From contig NZ_AUAR01000008.1 of the NCBI RefSeq assembly GCF_000428825.1, positions 1 through 64,000 on the forward strand: 64,000 nt of DNA, read 5' to 3'. Origin of the DNA: Desulfomicrobium escambiense DSM 10707 (lineage in GTDB: Bacteria > Desulfobacterota > Desulfovibrionia > Desulfovibrionales > Desulfomicrobiaceae). This document shows positions 16,341 to 25,235 of this stretch, piece after piece (the stretch's first letter is position 1; the number at the start of each line of letters is the position of its first letter). A model generated the notes under the pieces. It ran no database searches. It had not been told where the DNA came from and saw only the letters and a program-made list of their open reading frames with translations. Both the position numbers and the translations under genes were made by a program.

Positions 16341-17126
16341 ATGCAATCCATGGAATTGCCACTTGTTCTGTTCACGGTGCTTTCACAGGCGGCCGTCGGG
16401 ATGGTCCTGATGAGCGCGGTGCGAGGTTTTGCCGGCCATCACGGAGGCAGCGCCCGCAACGAATGGACACTGGTCGCCGGGCTCATGGGCCTGGGCATCG
16501 TCGCGTCCCTCTTCCACCTCGGGCACCCACTGGAGGCCTACCGCGCCCTGGCCCATCTGGAAAAAGCCTGGCTCAGCCGCGAGGTCCTGGCCGCAGGCGT
16601 CTTCCTGGCCCTGGCGGCGGTCGCGGCGGTTGCGGGAATCGGCAAGGGCGCCCTGCTCTGGGGCGCGATCCTGGCCGGACTGGCCACTGTCCTGGCGTCC
16701 GGCATGACATACGCTCCGCCCGCGTTTCCGGCCCTGAACAACGCCCTGCCCACGGTCTTCTTCCTGATTTCGGCCGTGGTCCTGGGTGCGGGCTTCGCCA
16801 GCTGGTTCGCGGCTGCCGGCAGTCAGACGCTGCTCGCGCGCATCTGCGCCACCGCCCTGGTGACGGGTCTGGTCGTACGTCTGGCCGTGCCCTGCGTCTG
16901 GCTCTCGGGCGGCGAGATCATGCGCCAGAGCGGCCTGGCCTGGCTCGACTCCCCGCTCTACTGGGCCAATATCGCCGTCATGGCGGCCTGCCTGGGAGTG
17001 CTCTGGAAGAATCGAACCATCCCGTCCTGGCTCCCCATCCTGGCCCTGCTGGGCGAACTGGCCGGCCGCGCGGCCTTCTTCGCCGAAACGGTCCACACGG
17101 CCATGAACATCGGCAACCCTTACTGA
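16341..17126 (+). CDS. DmsC-type membrane anchor subunit
   Basis: 261 residues with about eight hydrophobic segments. The N-terminus (MQSMELPLVLFTVLSQAAVG) and the segment LFHLGHPLEAYRAL followed by WLSREVL match the DmsC family, which oxidises menaquinol at the membrane and feeds the B subunit. GGAGG lies 5 bases before the ATG, and the gene follows the B subunit by 2 bases. A strong hairpin follows the stop. Confidence 0.9.
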   Translation: MQSMELPLVLFTVLSQAAVGMVLMSAVRGFAGHHGGSARNEWTLVAGLMGLGIVASLFHLGHPLEAYRALAHLEKAWLSREVLAAGVFLALAAVAAVAGIGKGALLWGAILAGLATVLASGMTYAPPAFPALNNALPTVFFLISAVVLGAGFASWFAAAGSQTLLARICATALVTGLVVRLAVPCVWLSGGEIMRQSGLAWLDSPLYWANIAVMAACLGVLWKNRTIPSWLPILALLGELAGRAAFFAETVHTAMNIGNPY

Positions 17127-17131
17127 CCCGA

Positions 17132-17164
17132 CCGAAGCGGGGCGGCATCGCCGCTCCGCTTCGG
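17132..17164 (+). terminator. Hairpin after the molybdoenzyme operon
   Basis: CCGAAGCGGGGCGGC and GCCGCTCCGCTTCGG pair over 14 of 15 bases with a 3-base loop, just after the stop of the anchor gene. There is no T-run, so it may be a weak or Rho-assisted terminator, or an mRNA 3'-end stabiliser. Confidence 0.6.
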
Positions 17165-17505
17165 CCCCATGCTCCCTGCTTGAGCGCGACCCAAAAATTG
17201 AAATCGTCACTTCAGCGCGTTCTCTACGCTGTGCGGTTCGCCTCTTCGGTATCATCTCGGTCTGTCCGGCATGGAAATCCGAAAAAATCTCACCGCCCAT
17301 GCCGTCGGCCTCTTTCTCTCGTCAGTAATTTCCTGTATCTTTGTCATACAGTTTGAGGTGTCCCCCCTACCTCTCTGCCCTGCGCAAAGGGGATCGATCC
17401 GGGCCGGGACAGCGTGAATAGGGGAAGTAAGGGCGAAAGTCCTGAGTTCCCGATACAGTGCGACACGAAAAGGTCATCTGAACCATCCACCATTCGGAGG
17501 CGGCA
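17165..17505 (+). other. Leader region of the first chemoreceptor gene
   Basis: About 340 bases without a gene. It contains a small hairpin (CTGTAT...ATACAG, 17333-17351) and, near 17420-17450, a nested stem GGGAA...TTCCC enclosing GGGC-GAAA-GTCC. A cyclic-di-GMP riboswitch was considered because of the GNRA loop, but the conserved GEMM core is not present. No promoter could be fixed. Confidence 0.35.
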
Positions 17506-19458
17506 ATGAAGAGCATCCCCATTCGCGTGAAACTGATCGGCGGGATTCTGGCCCTGCTGGCGCTGGTGTGCGCAGGCCTGGGGTATATCGCCTATAACCG
17601 GGCCATGCATGCGGCCCGGGGCCAGGTGGAGGAAAACATCGTCCTGACGGCCAAAAACGGCGCAAATCTGGTCCGCAGCCGCCTGGACTATCATCTCGCC
17701 GTCATACAGGGCATCGCCAACCGCCACGTCGTCAAATCCATGGACTGGGAGCAGCAGCGGCCGGCCCTGGAAAACGAAACGGCCCGGATGAAATACCTCG
17801 GCATGGGCATCATCTCCGCCGACGGCCAGGCCAAGTACCCCGACGGCACCACGGCCAACCTGGGCGACAGGGCGTACTTCAAGCAGGCCATGGCCGGCGA
17901 GTCGCTCTTCTCCAGCGTCATCATCAGCAAAGTGACCAACTCTCCGGTCATCGTCCTGGCCACCCCGATCAAGGGTGACGACGGCAAGGCCCGCGCAGTG
18001 CTCATCGCCAGGCTCGACGCGACCATGCTGAGCGAAATCACCGACGGCATCAAGTACGGCCAGACCGGCTACTCCTACATGATCGACGAGAAGGGCGTGC
18101 TCATCGCCCACGCCAACCGGCAGTTCGTCCTGGACCAGAAGAACTTCCTCGAAGAAGGCAAGACCAACCCCGATTACGCGACCCTGTCGGCCATGCTGCA
18201 GCGCATGGTCAAGGGCGAGTCCGGTTTCGAACAGTATCCGTTCATGGGCAAGGACCGCTTCTTCGGCTTCGCGCCCATCGAGGGGACCGGCTGGTCCATC
18301 GCCGTGGGGGCCATGCAGGACGACGTGCTGGCCGCGATCTACCAGATGCGCTGGATGATCGCCCTGGCGTCCGTGGTCTTCTTCGCCATCGGCATCGTCA
18401 TCGCCCTGATCATCGGCCGCATGGTCCTGCTCCCGGTCAGGAGTTGCGTGCATCTGCTCAAGGACATCTCCGAAGGCGAAGGCGACCTGACCAAGCGCCT
18501 GCCCGTCGAGACCCGGGATGAAATCGGGCAGCTGGCGCAATACTTCAACACCTTTGTCGAAAAGCTGCAGCGCATCATTTCCGAGATCGCGGGCAACGCC
18601 CAGACCGTGGCCTCCTCGGCCACGCAGCTTTCGGCCGTGAGCGGCCAGACGACGCAGAACGTGCGCTCCCTGTCGGCCAAGACGTCCACGGTGGCCACGG
18701 CCGCCGAGGAGATGAGCGCCAACATCGCCTCGGTCGCCTCCGGCATGGAGGAGACCTCGGCCAACCTCTCCTCCGTCGCCGCGGCAACGGAGGAGATGAC
18801 CTCGACCATCGGCGAGATCGCCGGCAACACCGAACGCGCCCGCGGCACCACGGACAACGCGGCGCAGCAGGTGGACAGCTTTGCGGGCGTGCTGCGGGAC
18901 CTCGGCGCGGCGGCCCAGGAGATCGGCAAGGTCACGGAAACCATCGCCGCCATCTCCTCCCAGACCAACCTCCTGGCCCTCAACGCGACCATCGAGGCGG
19001 CCAGGGCCGGCGAGGCGGGCCGCGGCTTCGCCGTGGTGGCCAACGAGATCAAGGAACTGGCCCAGAAAACGGCCGAGGCCACCAAGGACATCCGCGATCG
19101 CATCGGCGGGATTCAGTCCGCCACGGGCAGCGCCGTGAGCGACATCGGGCAGATCGTGCATGTCATCGGCGAGGTCAACACCATCGTCACGGCCATCGCC
19201 GCGGCCATCGAAGAGCAGTCCGCCGTGACCCGCGAGGTGGCCGAAAACATCTCCCATGCCACGCATGACGTGCAGGACGCCAACAGGCGGTCGTCGGAGA
19301 TGTCGACGGTGTCCAGGGACATCACGCGCGACATCACGTCCGTGGACGCCATCACCGGCGACATCCGCGGGGGCGGCGACCAGGTCCAGGCCAGCGCCGA
19401 GGAGCTGTCCAGGCTGGCCGAACAGCTCAAGGGGCTCGTGAGCCAGTTCAAGGTATAG
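17506..19458 (+). CDS. Methyl-accepting chemotaxis protein with periplasmic Cache domain
   Basis: 650 residues. A transmembrane helix (about 8-30) is followed by a dCache-type sensor domain (about 35-280; GDRAYFKQAMAGE, GYSYMIDEKGVLIAHA), a second helix near 285-310, a HAMP domain (DISEGEGDLTKRLPVETRDE) and the signalling domain with the hairpin tip [20 protein letters not shown]. It senses a small external ligand and controls CheA. GGAGG lies before the ATG. No C-terminal CheR-binding pentapeptide is seen. Confidence 0.93.
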   Translation: MKSIPIRVKLIGGILALLALVCAGLGYIAYNRAMHAARGQVEENIVLTAKNGANLVRSRLDYHLAVIQGIANRHVVKSMDWEQQRPALENETARMKYLGMGIISADGQAKYPDGTTANLGDRAYFKQAMAGESLFSSVIISKVTNSPVIVLATPIKGDDGKARAVLIARLDATMLSEITDGIKYGQTGYSYMIDEKGVLIAHANRQFVLDQKNFLEEGKTNPDYATLSAMLQRMVKGESGFEQYPFMGKDRFFGFAPIEGTGWSIAVGAMQDDVLAAIYQMRWMIALASVVFFAIGIVIALIIGRMVLLPVRSCVHLLKDISEGEGDLTKRLPVETRDEIGQLAQYFNTFVEKLQRIISEIAGNAQTVASSATQLSAVSGQTTQNVRSLSAKTSTVATAAEEMSANIASVASGMEETSANLSSVAAATEEMTSTIGEIAGNTERARGTTDNAAQQVDSFAGVLRDLGAAAQEIGKVTETIAAISSQTNLLALNATIEAARAGEAGRGFAVVANEIKELAQKTAEATKDIRDRIGGIQSATGSAVSDIGQIVHVIGEVNTIVTAIAAAIEEQSAVTREVAENISHATHDVQDANRRSSEMSTVSRDITRDITSVDAITGDIRGGGDQVQASAEELSRLAEQLKGLVSQFKV

Positions 19459-19468
19459 ATGCAGCAAA

Positions 19469-19497
19469 GGGCCCGCCACAAAGAGAAACGCGGGCCC
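19469..19497 (+). terminator. Possible terminator after the chemoreceptor gene
   Basis: GGGCCCG at 19469-19475 and CGGGCCC at 19491-19497 form a 7-bp stem with a 15-base loop, 10 bases after the stop. No T-run follows, so the call is weak. Confidence 0.35.
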
Positions 19498-19701
19498 CGT
19501 GCCGATACGGCAAATGGGACGGCGGCATTCAGGCGGATCGGCCAATGTTGTCCCATCGGCCATGAGCCGCCCATCACCGGGCCTTGCGCCGGGTCAGACA
19601 AATCCATTTGAATCCGCCTTGATTGTTGGGTAGTGTCGCGAACTGGGTTGCAAAGGATGTTGCGTGTTCCGTATCTCAATCACAGGCCACAGGAGACTCA
19701 C

Positions 19702-21384
19702 ATGTTAGGAAGGTTCCGCATTCGCGCGCGACTGTTCGTCATTCTCGGCATCAACGTCGCTCTCATCGCCGTCATGGGGTTGGTGGCCTTCTTCATGGCC
19801 ACCTCCATCAACGGCAAACTCAGTCTGGTGCTTCAGCGCGATTTGCCGGGGGCGAGCGTGCTCCTGGAGGCGGACCGCGACCTGCACCAGATGCTCCTGG
19901 CCGAGAACGGCATGCTACTGAGCGCACCGGGCACGCCTGAGTACGAAAAGCACATGAAATCCTACACCGAGAACATGCAGCAGGCCGATACGCGGCTGGG
20001 CAAGTTCATCGAGATCTCGTTCTCCCCGGAGAAGAAGGCCCTGGTGGACAAGTACCGCGCGGACCGGGCGGTCTGGGAGGAGGTGTCCAAAAAGATACTC
20101 GCCCTGCGCAACCAGGCCGGTCACGAGAGCAGCCCGGAAGCGGTCGCCCTGGCCATGACCGAGGGGATCGAGAAGTTCGACACCATGCGCGACCACATCA
20201 ACAAGCTGACGGAAATCGTCGATAACGACGCGGCCACGGCCGGCAAGGAGGCCGAGGCCGCCTTCTCGCGCCTGAAGCTCATTCTCGCCGCCATCACCCT
20301 CGGCAGCATTCTCATCGGCGGGGCACTGACCATCATCATTTCGGGGGGGATCACCGCGCCGCTGCGCCGGATGATCGTCATGCTCAAGGACATCGCCGAG
20401 GGCGAAGGCGACCTGACCAGGCGGATCGAGGACCGCTCGGGCACGGAAACCCAGGAACTGGCCGAATGGTTCAACCAGTTCGTCAGCCGGGTCCACAACA
20501 TCATCAAGGATGTGGCCCACAATTCCAGCCAGGTCACGGGGGCGTCAAAGAACCTGCTGGCCCTGGCCGGGAGCCTGAACACCTCGTCCCAGACCATGAC
20601 GCAGACCTCGAACACCGTCGCGGCCTCGGCCGAGGAGATGAGCGCCAACATGAACAACGTCGCGGCCTCCATGGAGCAGTTCACCGTGAACATCGGCACC
20701 GTGGCAACGAGTTCCGAGGAGATGAGCGCGACCATCGCCGAAATCTCGGCCAGCACCGGCAAGGCCAAGGAGATCACCGGGCAGGCCGTCGCGGCAGCGG
20801 GCAAGGCCACGTCGCAGGTCAGCCAGCTCGGCGCCGCGGCCCAGGACATCGGCAAGGTGACTGAGGCCATCTCGGCCATCTCCTCCCAGACCAACCTCCT
20901 GGCCCTGAACGCCACCATCGAGGCGGCCCGGGCCGGGGAAGCGGGCAAGGGCTTCGCGGTCGTGGCCAACGAGATCAAGGAACTGGCTCAGCAGACCGCC
21001 CAGGCCACCGAGGAGATCCGGGGCAAGATCCAGGGCATCCAGCACACCACCAGCCAGACAGTGCTCGAGATCGGGCAGATCAGCAACGTCATCGGCGACG
21101 TGGATGCCATCGTCGGCAGCATCGCTGCCGCGGTGGAAGAGCAATCCGTGACCACCCACGACATCGCCGAAAATGTCGGACAGGCCTCCACGGGCGTCCA
21201 GCAGGTCAACGAGAACGTGGCCCAGGCGGACACGGTCATTCGCGGCATCGCCCGTGACGTGGCCGCGGTCAGCGCCTCGGCCGGCGAGGTGGCCACCACA
21301 GCGCGGTCCATGCACGAAAACTCCGAGACCCTGGCCGGCCTGGCCGGCAATCTCGACACCATGGTCAGCCGCTTCAAAATCTAA
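19702..21384 (+). CDS. Methyl-accepting chemotaxis protein with four-helix-bundle sensor
   Basis: 560 residues from the ATG at 19702, which has AGGAGACTCAC before it; an upstream TTG extension lacks a ribosome site. A transmembrane helix (10-32) precedes a helical 4HB_MCP sensor domain (about 35-190), then a second membrane helix, HAMP ([18 protein letters not shown]) and the signalling domain ([20 protein letters not shown]). The cytoplasmic half is closely similar to the preceding receptor (17506-19458), but the sensor half is not, suggesting duplication with sensor swapping. The ligand is unknown. Confidence 0.92.
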   Translation: MLGRFRIRARLFVILGINVALIAVMGLVAFFMATSINGKLSLVLQRDLPGASVLLEADRDLHQMLLAENGMLLSAPGTPEYEKHMKSYTENMQQADTRLGKFIEISFSPEKKALVDKYRADRAVWEEVSKKILALRNQAGHESSPEAVALAMTEGIEKFDTMRDHINKLTEIVDNDAATAGKEAEAAFSRLKLILAAITLGSILIGGALTIIISGGITAPLRRMIVMLKDIAEGEGDLTRRIEDRSGTETQELAEWFNQFVSRVHNIIKDVAHNSSQVTGASKNLLALAGSLNTSSQTMTQTSNTVAASAEEMSANMNNVAASMEQFTVNIGTVATSSEEMSATIAEISASTGKAKEITGQAVAAAGKATSQVSQLGAAAQDIGKVTEAISAISSQTNLLALNATIEAARAGEAGKGFAVVANEIKELAQQTAQATEEIRGKIQGIQHTTSQTVLEIGQISNVIGDVDAIVGSIAAAVEEQSVTTHDIAENVGQASTGVQQVNENVAQADTVIRGIARDVAAVSASAGEVATTARSMHENSETLAGLAGNLDTMVSRFKI

Positions 21385-21413
21385 GGGCTTCGCCCCGGGC
21401 GGCATGGCGTGAC

Positions 21414-21451
21414 GCAAAAACGGGGAGGGAAAGCCCTTGGCTCCCTCCCCG
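21414..21451 (-). terminator. Bidirectional terminator between MCP and radical SAM gene
   Basis: CGGGGAGGGA (21421-21430) and TCCCTCCCCG (21442-21451) form a perfect 10-bp stem. On the minus strand it is followed by TTTTT, a classic intrinsic terminator for the radical SAM gene. It also lies 36 bases past the stop of the plus-strand receptor. Confidence 0.85.
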
Positions 21452-21543
21452 CCGGTCACTCTGGACGACCCGCCCGTCCCGCCACTGTTTGAACTCTTAC
21501 GCACGCAAGCAGGACGCCTGCGTGATCGCCGGCCGCGCTGCAA

Positions 21544-22506
21544 TCAGGACACAGAACCTCGGGACGGCCCCCCGTGCTTGCGCGCATAGAACACGCCCCG
21601 CTCCCGCCGCACGGGCACGACCCGCCCTTCGCCCTCCAACACCCCGACGTATTTGTTGATTTCCGCAGCGCCCAGCCCCAGGATCGTTGACAGATCGTCC
21701 ACGGTGCAGGGTCGGCGGGCGATGGTTTCCAGAATGGCCGTTTCCGTGTCGCTGCGGTATCCGCCCAGGTTTTTGCGCTGCGGCGGCGCGGCGATGATCT
21801 CCACGTTGTCCAGGGCCAGCATGTCCGCCACAGCCCGGAGTTCCTGCGGCGTGGCGGCGCGCAGGTCCTCCAGGGTTCCGGGCCTGTCCAGCGTGTTCAG
21901 CTGGACGCGGTCCGGCCGGATGTCCAGCACAGCCTTCCTGATGGCCGCAATTTCCTCCGGAGCGTCGTTGTAGCCGGGCAGGATGAACACTTCGAGCCAC
22001 AGCGCGCCAGCAAACTCCCTGCGGAACGCGACCAGCCCCTTGATGCATTCCTCGATGTCCAGGGAGCTGTGCGGCCTGTTGATCCGCCTGAAGACGTCGG
22101 CGGTGGCCGCATCGAGCGACGGCAGGACCACATCGGCGCCGAGCAGCTCCCGCCGCACCGACGGGTCGCGCAGCAACGTCCCATTGGTCAGGACGGCCAC
22201 GGGAAGGCCGGGCTTCTCCCGCTTGATGAAATCCACCAGGTCGCCGATTCGGCTGTTCAAGGTCGGTTCTCCCGAACCCGAGAAGGTCACGTAGTCGGGC
22301 TCCGGACCCTGGGCGAAAAACTCGCGCAGCTCACGCGCCACCAACTCGAACTTGACGTACTCCCTGCGCTCGTCGGTCAGCAACGTAGTCCGTCCGACCT
22401 CGCAATAGACGCAGTCCAGGGAGCACACCTTCCTGGGCACCAGATCGACGCCCAGGGACATGCCCAGCCTGCGCGAAGGGACGGGACCGAACAGACATGC
22501 AAACAT
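21544..22506 (-). CDS. Radical SAM protein with C-terminal winged helix
   Basis: 320 residues. The iron-sulfur motif CSLDCVYC (CxxxCxxC) is near residue 28, and GSGEPTLN and the TNGTLL/LPSLDA strands follow in the radical SAM barrel. The last ~80 residues (ILETIARRPCTVDDLSTILG and following) look like a winged helix-turn-helix. It resembles the broad family of stand-alone radical SAM proteins found in anaerobes beginning with FGPVPSRRLG; the substrate is unknown. The gene is monocistronic with its own terminator. Confidence 0.88.
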   Translation of the reverse strand: MFACLFGPVPSRRLGMSLGVDLVPRKVCSLDCVYCEVGRTTLLTDERREYVKFELVARELREFFAQGPEPDYVTFSGSGEPTLNSRIGDLVDFIKREKPGLPVAVLTNGTLLRDPSVRRELLGADVVLPSLDAATADVFRRINRPHSSLDIEECIKGLVAFRREFAGALWLEVFILPGYNDAPEEIAAIRKAVLDIRPDRVQLNTLDRPGTLEDLRAATPQELRAVADMLALDNVEIIAAPPQRKNLGGYRSDTETAILETIARRPCTVDDLSTILGLGAAEINKYVGVLEGEGRVVPVRRERGVFYARKHGGPSRGSVS

Positions 22507-22825
22507 GGGGCCCTCCTGTTTTCAATACGGCCAGATGACGGGATGCGTCAGGAGCCACCGTGGCCGGGTGCATTCCATAATCCGGGAGGCTTTGAACATT
22601 TCCTGTTTTGGGGCCATGGTTACCCAAAAAGGGCGCTTCGGCAACAGCCGCCATGAAGCGAGCCGACAGCCCGGCCCGAACAGCCCGAGGTTGGCACGCT
22701 CGAATCCGGCACGTGAGTTGAATCGCAGATACCGCATCGAAGGGCATGGGATCGGTGGCAGGCAAGCTTGCCGTCGTATGCGATTAAGGTCGATCGCAAA
22801 GCCGTGTGGGCTCCACGCCAATGAA
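22507..22825. other. Gap without a recognisable gene
   Basis: About 320 bases holding the upstream region of the radical SAM gene (minus strand). Frames here are open on both strands but have no ribosome site and no known protein pattern. I see nothing else in it. Confidence 0.4.
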
Positions 22826-22860
22826 CAAAGGGAAGACCGGCGGACCCGGCCTTCCCTTTG
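22826..22860 (-). terminator. Terminator of the two-gene unit at 22883-24120
   Basis: CAAAGGGAAGACCGG and CCGGCCTTCCCTTTG pair over 14 of 15 bases with a short loop, 22 bases past the stop of the minus-strand gene. The stem itself ends in TTTG. Confidence 0.75.
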
Positions 22861-22882
22861 TTACGAAATGAGGAAAAATATC

Positions 22883-23878
22883 TTACAGATCGTGGACTTG
22901 CAGATAAACGAGGGTCTGGTTCAGCAGCTGGTAGGCCACCTCGCCGAAGGTGATCGGACCGACAAAGGGTTCCGTCTTGTGACCCTCAAGGCCTGAATAG
23001 AGGTAGTTCAGGATGCAGTTGCAGGAAAAGACGATGTTTTCCCCGCCCACCTCGTTCTTCTTCAACTGGGCGTCAAACAGCGTGGCGTAGTCGCTGATGG
23101 GCTTGGCGTGTTTGTAGCGGATTCCGGCGAAGACGGGGGCGTAGAATTTCACGTCGGCGCCCGGTTCCACGCTCTGAAAACTGATGTTGACCAAGGCGCC
23201 GTAGTAGTCCGCGACGAGGGGCAGCTTGGTGTCGAGCTTGTTCCGCGTGATGTAGTCGGCGAAGTTCTCCTTCACGCCGTTGACCATGACGTCGGTGCAG
23301 GAGAAGCCGTCGGACGCGAAGGTCAGGGTATCGCCGCCGCCCTGCTCAAAAATGTTCACGATCCCCACATCCACGGTTTTGCCTTGTGGCACGCGCACGT
23401 GCATGACCACGGCTTCCCGTTCGTGGGCGGTGCCGCTGACGCCGTCAAACACTTTCGGGGAACTCTTTCCCAAGTTGTCCAAGTGTACTCCGGAAATCCA
23501 TCCGATAAGCGGCTGGCAGCCGAAATCCTTGTAGTTCGGCCCATTGAGCGCAAAGTTCGAATGAACGGGACTCATGGCCGGGATGATGATGAAACTAAAA
23601 CCTGCGTGTCCGGAGTCCGTATAAACCTTGCCTAACGTATTGTCGTCATAAACCTTGACGTCTATGGACGCGACAACATCGCTGATATCGGTGACGAAAA
23701 TCTTGTCCTGCGAAACCATGCCTCCTTTCTCGGGAGTGATGAAATACGGAATCGTTCCGCCAATCCACTTTCCTTTGGGCAAGTTGCGAAGAAGATCTTC
23801 CTCGCCTGCGAGCAAAAGAGTTTTTCCTTTCTGGATCAATTGTTCAACATCAGCCAGTGTCATGATATGCTGCAGCAT
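22883..23878 (-). CDS. Conserved protein of unknown function (possibly FIST-like)
   Basis: 331 residues, no signal peptide or membrane segment. It starts MLQHIMTLADVEQLIQKGKT, contains GEEDLLRNLPKGKWIGGTIP and, near the C-terminus, VFSCNCILNYLYSG. The overall plan (an N-terminal glycine-rich half and a C-terminal domain with a cysteine-bearing strand after a GGENIVFS-type turn) reminds me of FIST ligand-binding proteins, but I cannot assign the family with confidence. AGGAGACACC precedes the ATG. It is translated 8 bases after a 77-residue protein and the pair has its own terminator, so they probably work together. The location next to signalling genes fits a sensory role, which is inference only. 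Confidence 0.7.
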   Translation of the reverse strand: MLQHIMTLADVEQLIQKGKTLLLAGEEDLLRNLPKGKWIGGTIPYFITPEKGGMVSQDKIFVTDISDVVASIDVKVYDDNTLGKVYTDSGHAGFSFIIIPAMSPVHSNFALNGPNYKDFGCQPLIGWISGVHLDNLGKSSPKVFDGVSGTAHEREAVVMHVRVPQGKTVDVGIVNIFEQGGGDTLTFASDGFSCTDVMVNGVKENFADYITRNKLDTKLPLVADYYGALVNISFQSVEPGADVKFYAPVFAGIRYKHAKPISDYATLFDAQLKKNEVGGENIVFSCNCILNYLYSGLEGHKTEPFVGPITFGEVAYQLLNQTLVYLQVHDL

Positions 23879-23886
23879 GGTGTCTC

Positions 23887-24120
23887 CTAACCGAAAATGG
23901 TTTTCAAATCTTCTTTGACAGCAGGATTACTTTCATTTTTTTCGTAAATTGAATGCAAATGATCAATAGCACCTTGAATATTCGCTGGTGATGGATCAGC
24001 ACTCAAGCTGCGAATGACACGTCCTAGCATAATTTTCACAGCGAGAAATTTCAAATCGAATGTCTTTTTTCCCGTGACGACCTCAACCCATTTTGGGTGA
24101 TTCTTTGCCGGAATGCTCAT
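23887..24120 (-). CDS. Small unknown protein, first gene of a two-gene unit
   Basis: 77 residues from the ATG at 24120, which has AAGGAGGGGGCC before it; the longer upstream frame has no ribosome site. Sequence MSIPAKNHPKWVEVVTGKK then mostly helical, with no cysteines or membrane segment. I do not recognise it. It is followed after 8 bases by the 331-residue gene. Codon use is more AT-rich than in neighbouring genes. Confidence 0.65.
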   Translation of the reverse strand: MSIPAKNHPKWVEVVTGKKTFDLKFLAVKIMLGRVIRSLSADPSPANIQGAIDHLHSIYEKNESNPAVKEDLKTIFG

Positions 24121-24689
24121 GGCCCCCTCCTTAAGAATGTTTACGAATATTTTTGCGCTCACATTGATTATTTCAAAAAATCATCACGATGAATTGAATA
24201 AACATGTCATAGAAAATACCGCATAAGTATAGCCGACAAATTTTTGAACAAAACGCATTCGCGTTGCGTTAGACAGGCATATGTTCAAAAGCACCTTTCG
24301 TGCCATTGTGCCGGGCAATATTTTTTTAGAAGCTAATTGTCTGACATGATTTGTAATACATCCACTCTTCGCCCTCCCTGACATTTGTCGCATACAAAGT
24401 CATAAAAATCTTGTAATTCAAAATTGTTACATCAAAATGGCACATCGCTGGCAAGGCGTATTGCGTCATTGTGACACGCCAAAAAGTGTCGGAACGACAC
24501 AACTGCAGACATCGTGACCATACATTCTGCGCTTCCCGATCCACCCTGAACACGATTCCGCATTTCACAACGCGGCACGAAACGATCTTGCCAGGCACTT
24601 GCAAAATTCACCCCCCCTCTGCTATCATCATGTCCTGACTGACTTCAAACGCTGCCGGATTCGGATTCACATTGCCGCAAGGACGCAAC
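24121..24689. other. AT-rich gap with divergent promoters
   Basis: About 570 bases, clearly richer in A and T than the surrounding genes. Short frames exist but none has a ribosome site or a recognisable product. It must hold the promoter of the 77-residue gene (minus) and of the hypothetical gene at 24690 (plus). TTGAAA on the minus strand near 24170 is a candidate -35, but no clear -10 was fixed. Confidence 0.45.
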
Positions 24690-25151
24690 ATGCCTGCATC
24701 ATGGCACAAACAAGAACATGTCGCGATTGTTCAACTGGAACAAGCGATTCGGCTTTTTCTTGACGAGCAGGACTACTACTCCGCCGCAACGCTGGCAGGA
24801 TCGAGCGAGGAAATATCAGGCAGGATCGCGCTGAACGCAGGAAAATTGCCGGTCCGCGAAGAGAGGATGCGCGACCTAGTATTGAACTTTTCCCGAAATC
24901 AAATCTGCGCCATACTTGAACTCAAGAAGCTCGACAGCGAAGAAATTGCACTTGAATGGATATTGTACAAATATACTGACTGGCTCAAACACTACAGGGA
25001 AAAGAATAGCGAGATATACATAAACACGAAAGCAGCAGCATATGAACTGATCACACGAGCGCTCTCAAACCTGTCGAATTGCGGAAAAACAATCCGATAT
25101 GCCGACAGATTCAGGGAATACGCCATGCAGACGACCACCCTCGACGAATAG
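24690..25151 (+). CDS. Conserved hypothetical helical protein (HEPN-like outline)
   Basis: 153 residues from the ATG at 24690, with AAGGA upstream; an in-frame TTG at 24672 is possible. The opening (HVAIVQLEQAIRLFLDEQDY then YSAATLAGSSEEISG) matches a family of small helical proteins often left as hypothetical, with a helical layout recalling HEPN domains. The canonical RxxxxH motif of toxic HEPN nucleases is not seen. No partner gene is next to it. Codon use is AT-richer than its neighbours, suggesting transfer. Confidence 0.65.
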   Translation: MPASWHKQEHVAIVQLEQAIRLFLDEQDYYSAATLAGSSEEISGRIALNAGKLPVREERMRDLVLNFSRNQICAILELKKLDSEEIALEWILYKYTDWLKHYREKNSEIYINTKAAAYELITRALSNLSNCGKTIRYADRFREYAMQTTTLDE

Positions 25152-25235
25152 CCCATACTAACTCTCCCCCCAGCCCGGCCCATCCGCGCAACGGACGTGG
25201 CGCACAATGACACAGCCGCCAAAAAGGGAAAGAAC

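Noticed and set aside
17165-17505. Possible cyclic-di-GMP riboswitch in the chemoreceptor leader
   Set aside because: A GNRA-capped stem is present, but the conserved GEMM core is missing.
24326-24604. 92-codon minus-strand ORF in the AT-rich gap
   Set aside because: No ribosome site and no recognisable pattern.
24690-25151. HEPN toxin of a toxin-antitoxin pair
   Set aside because: No RxxxxH motif and no adjacent nucleotidyltransferase or antitoxin gene.
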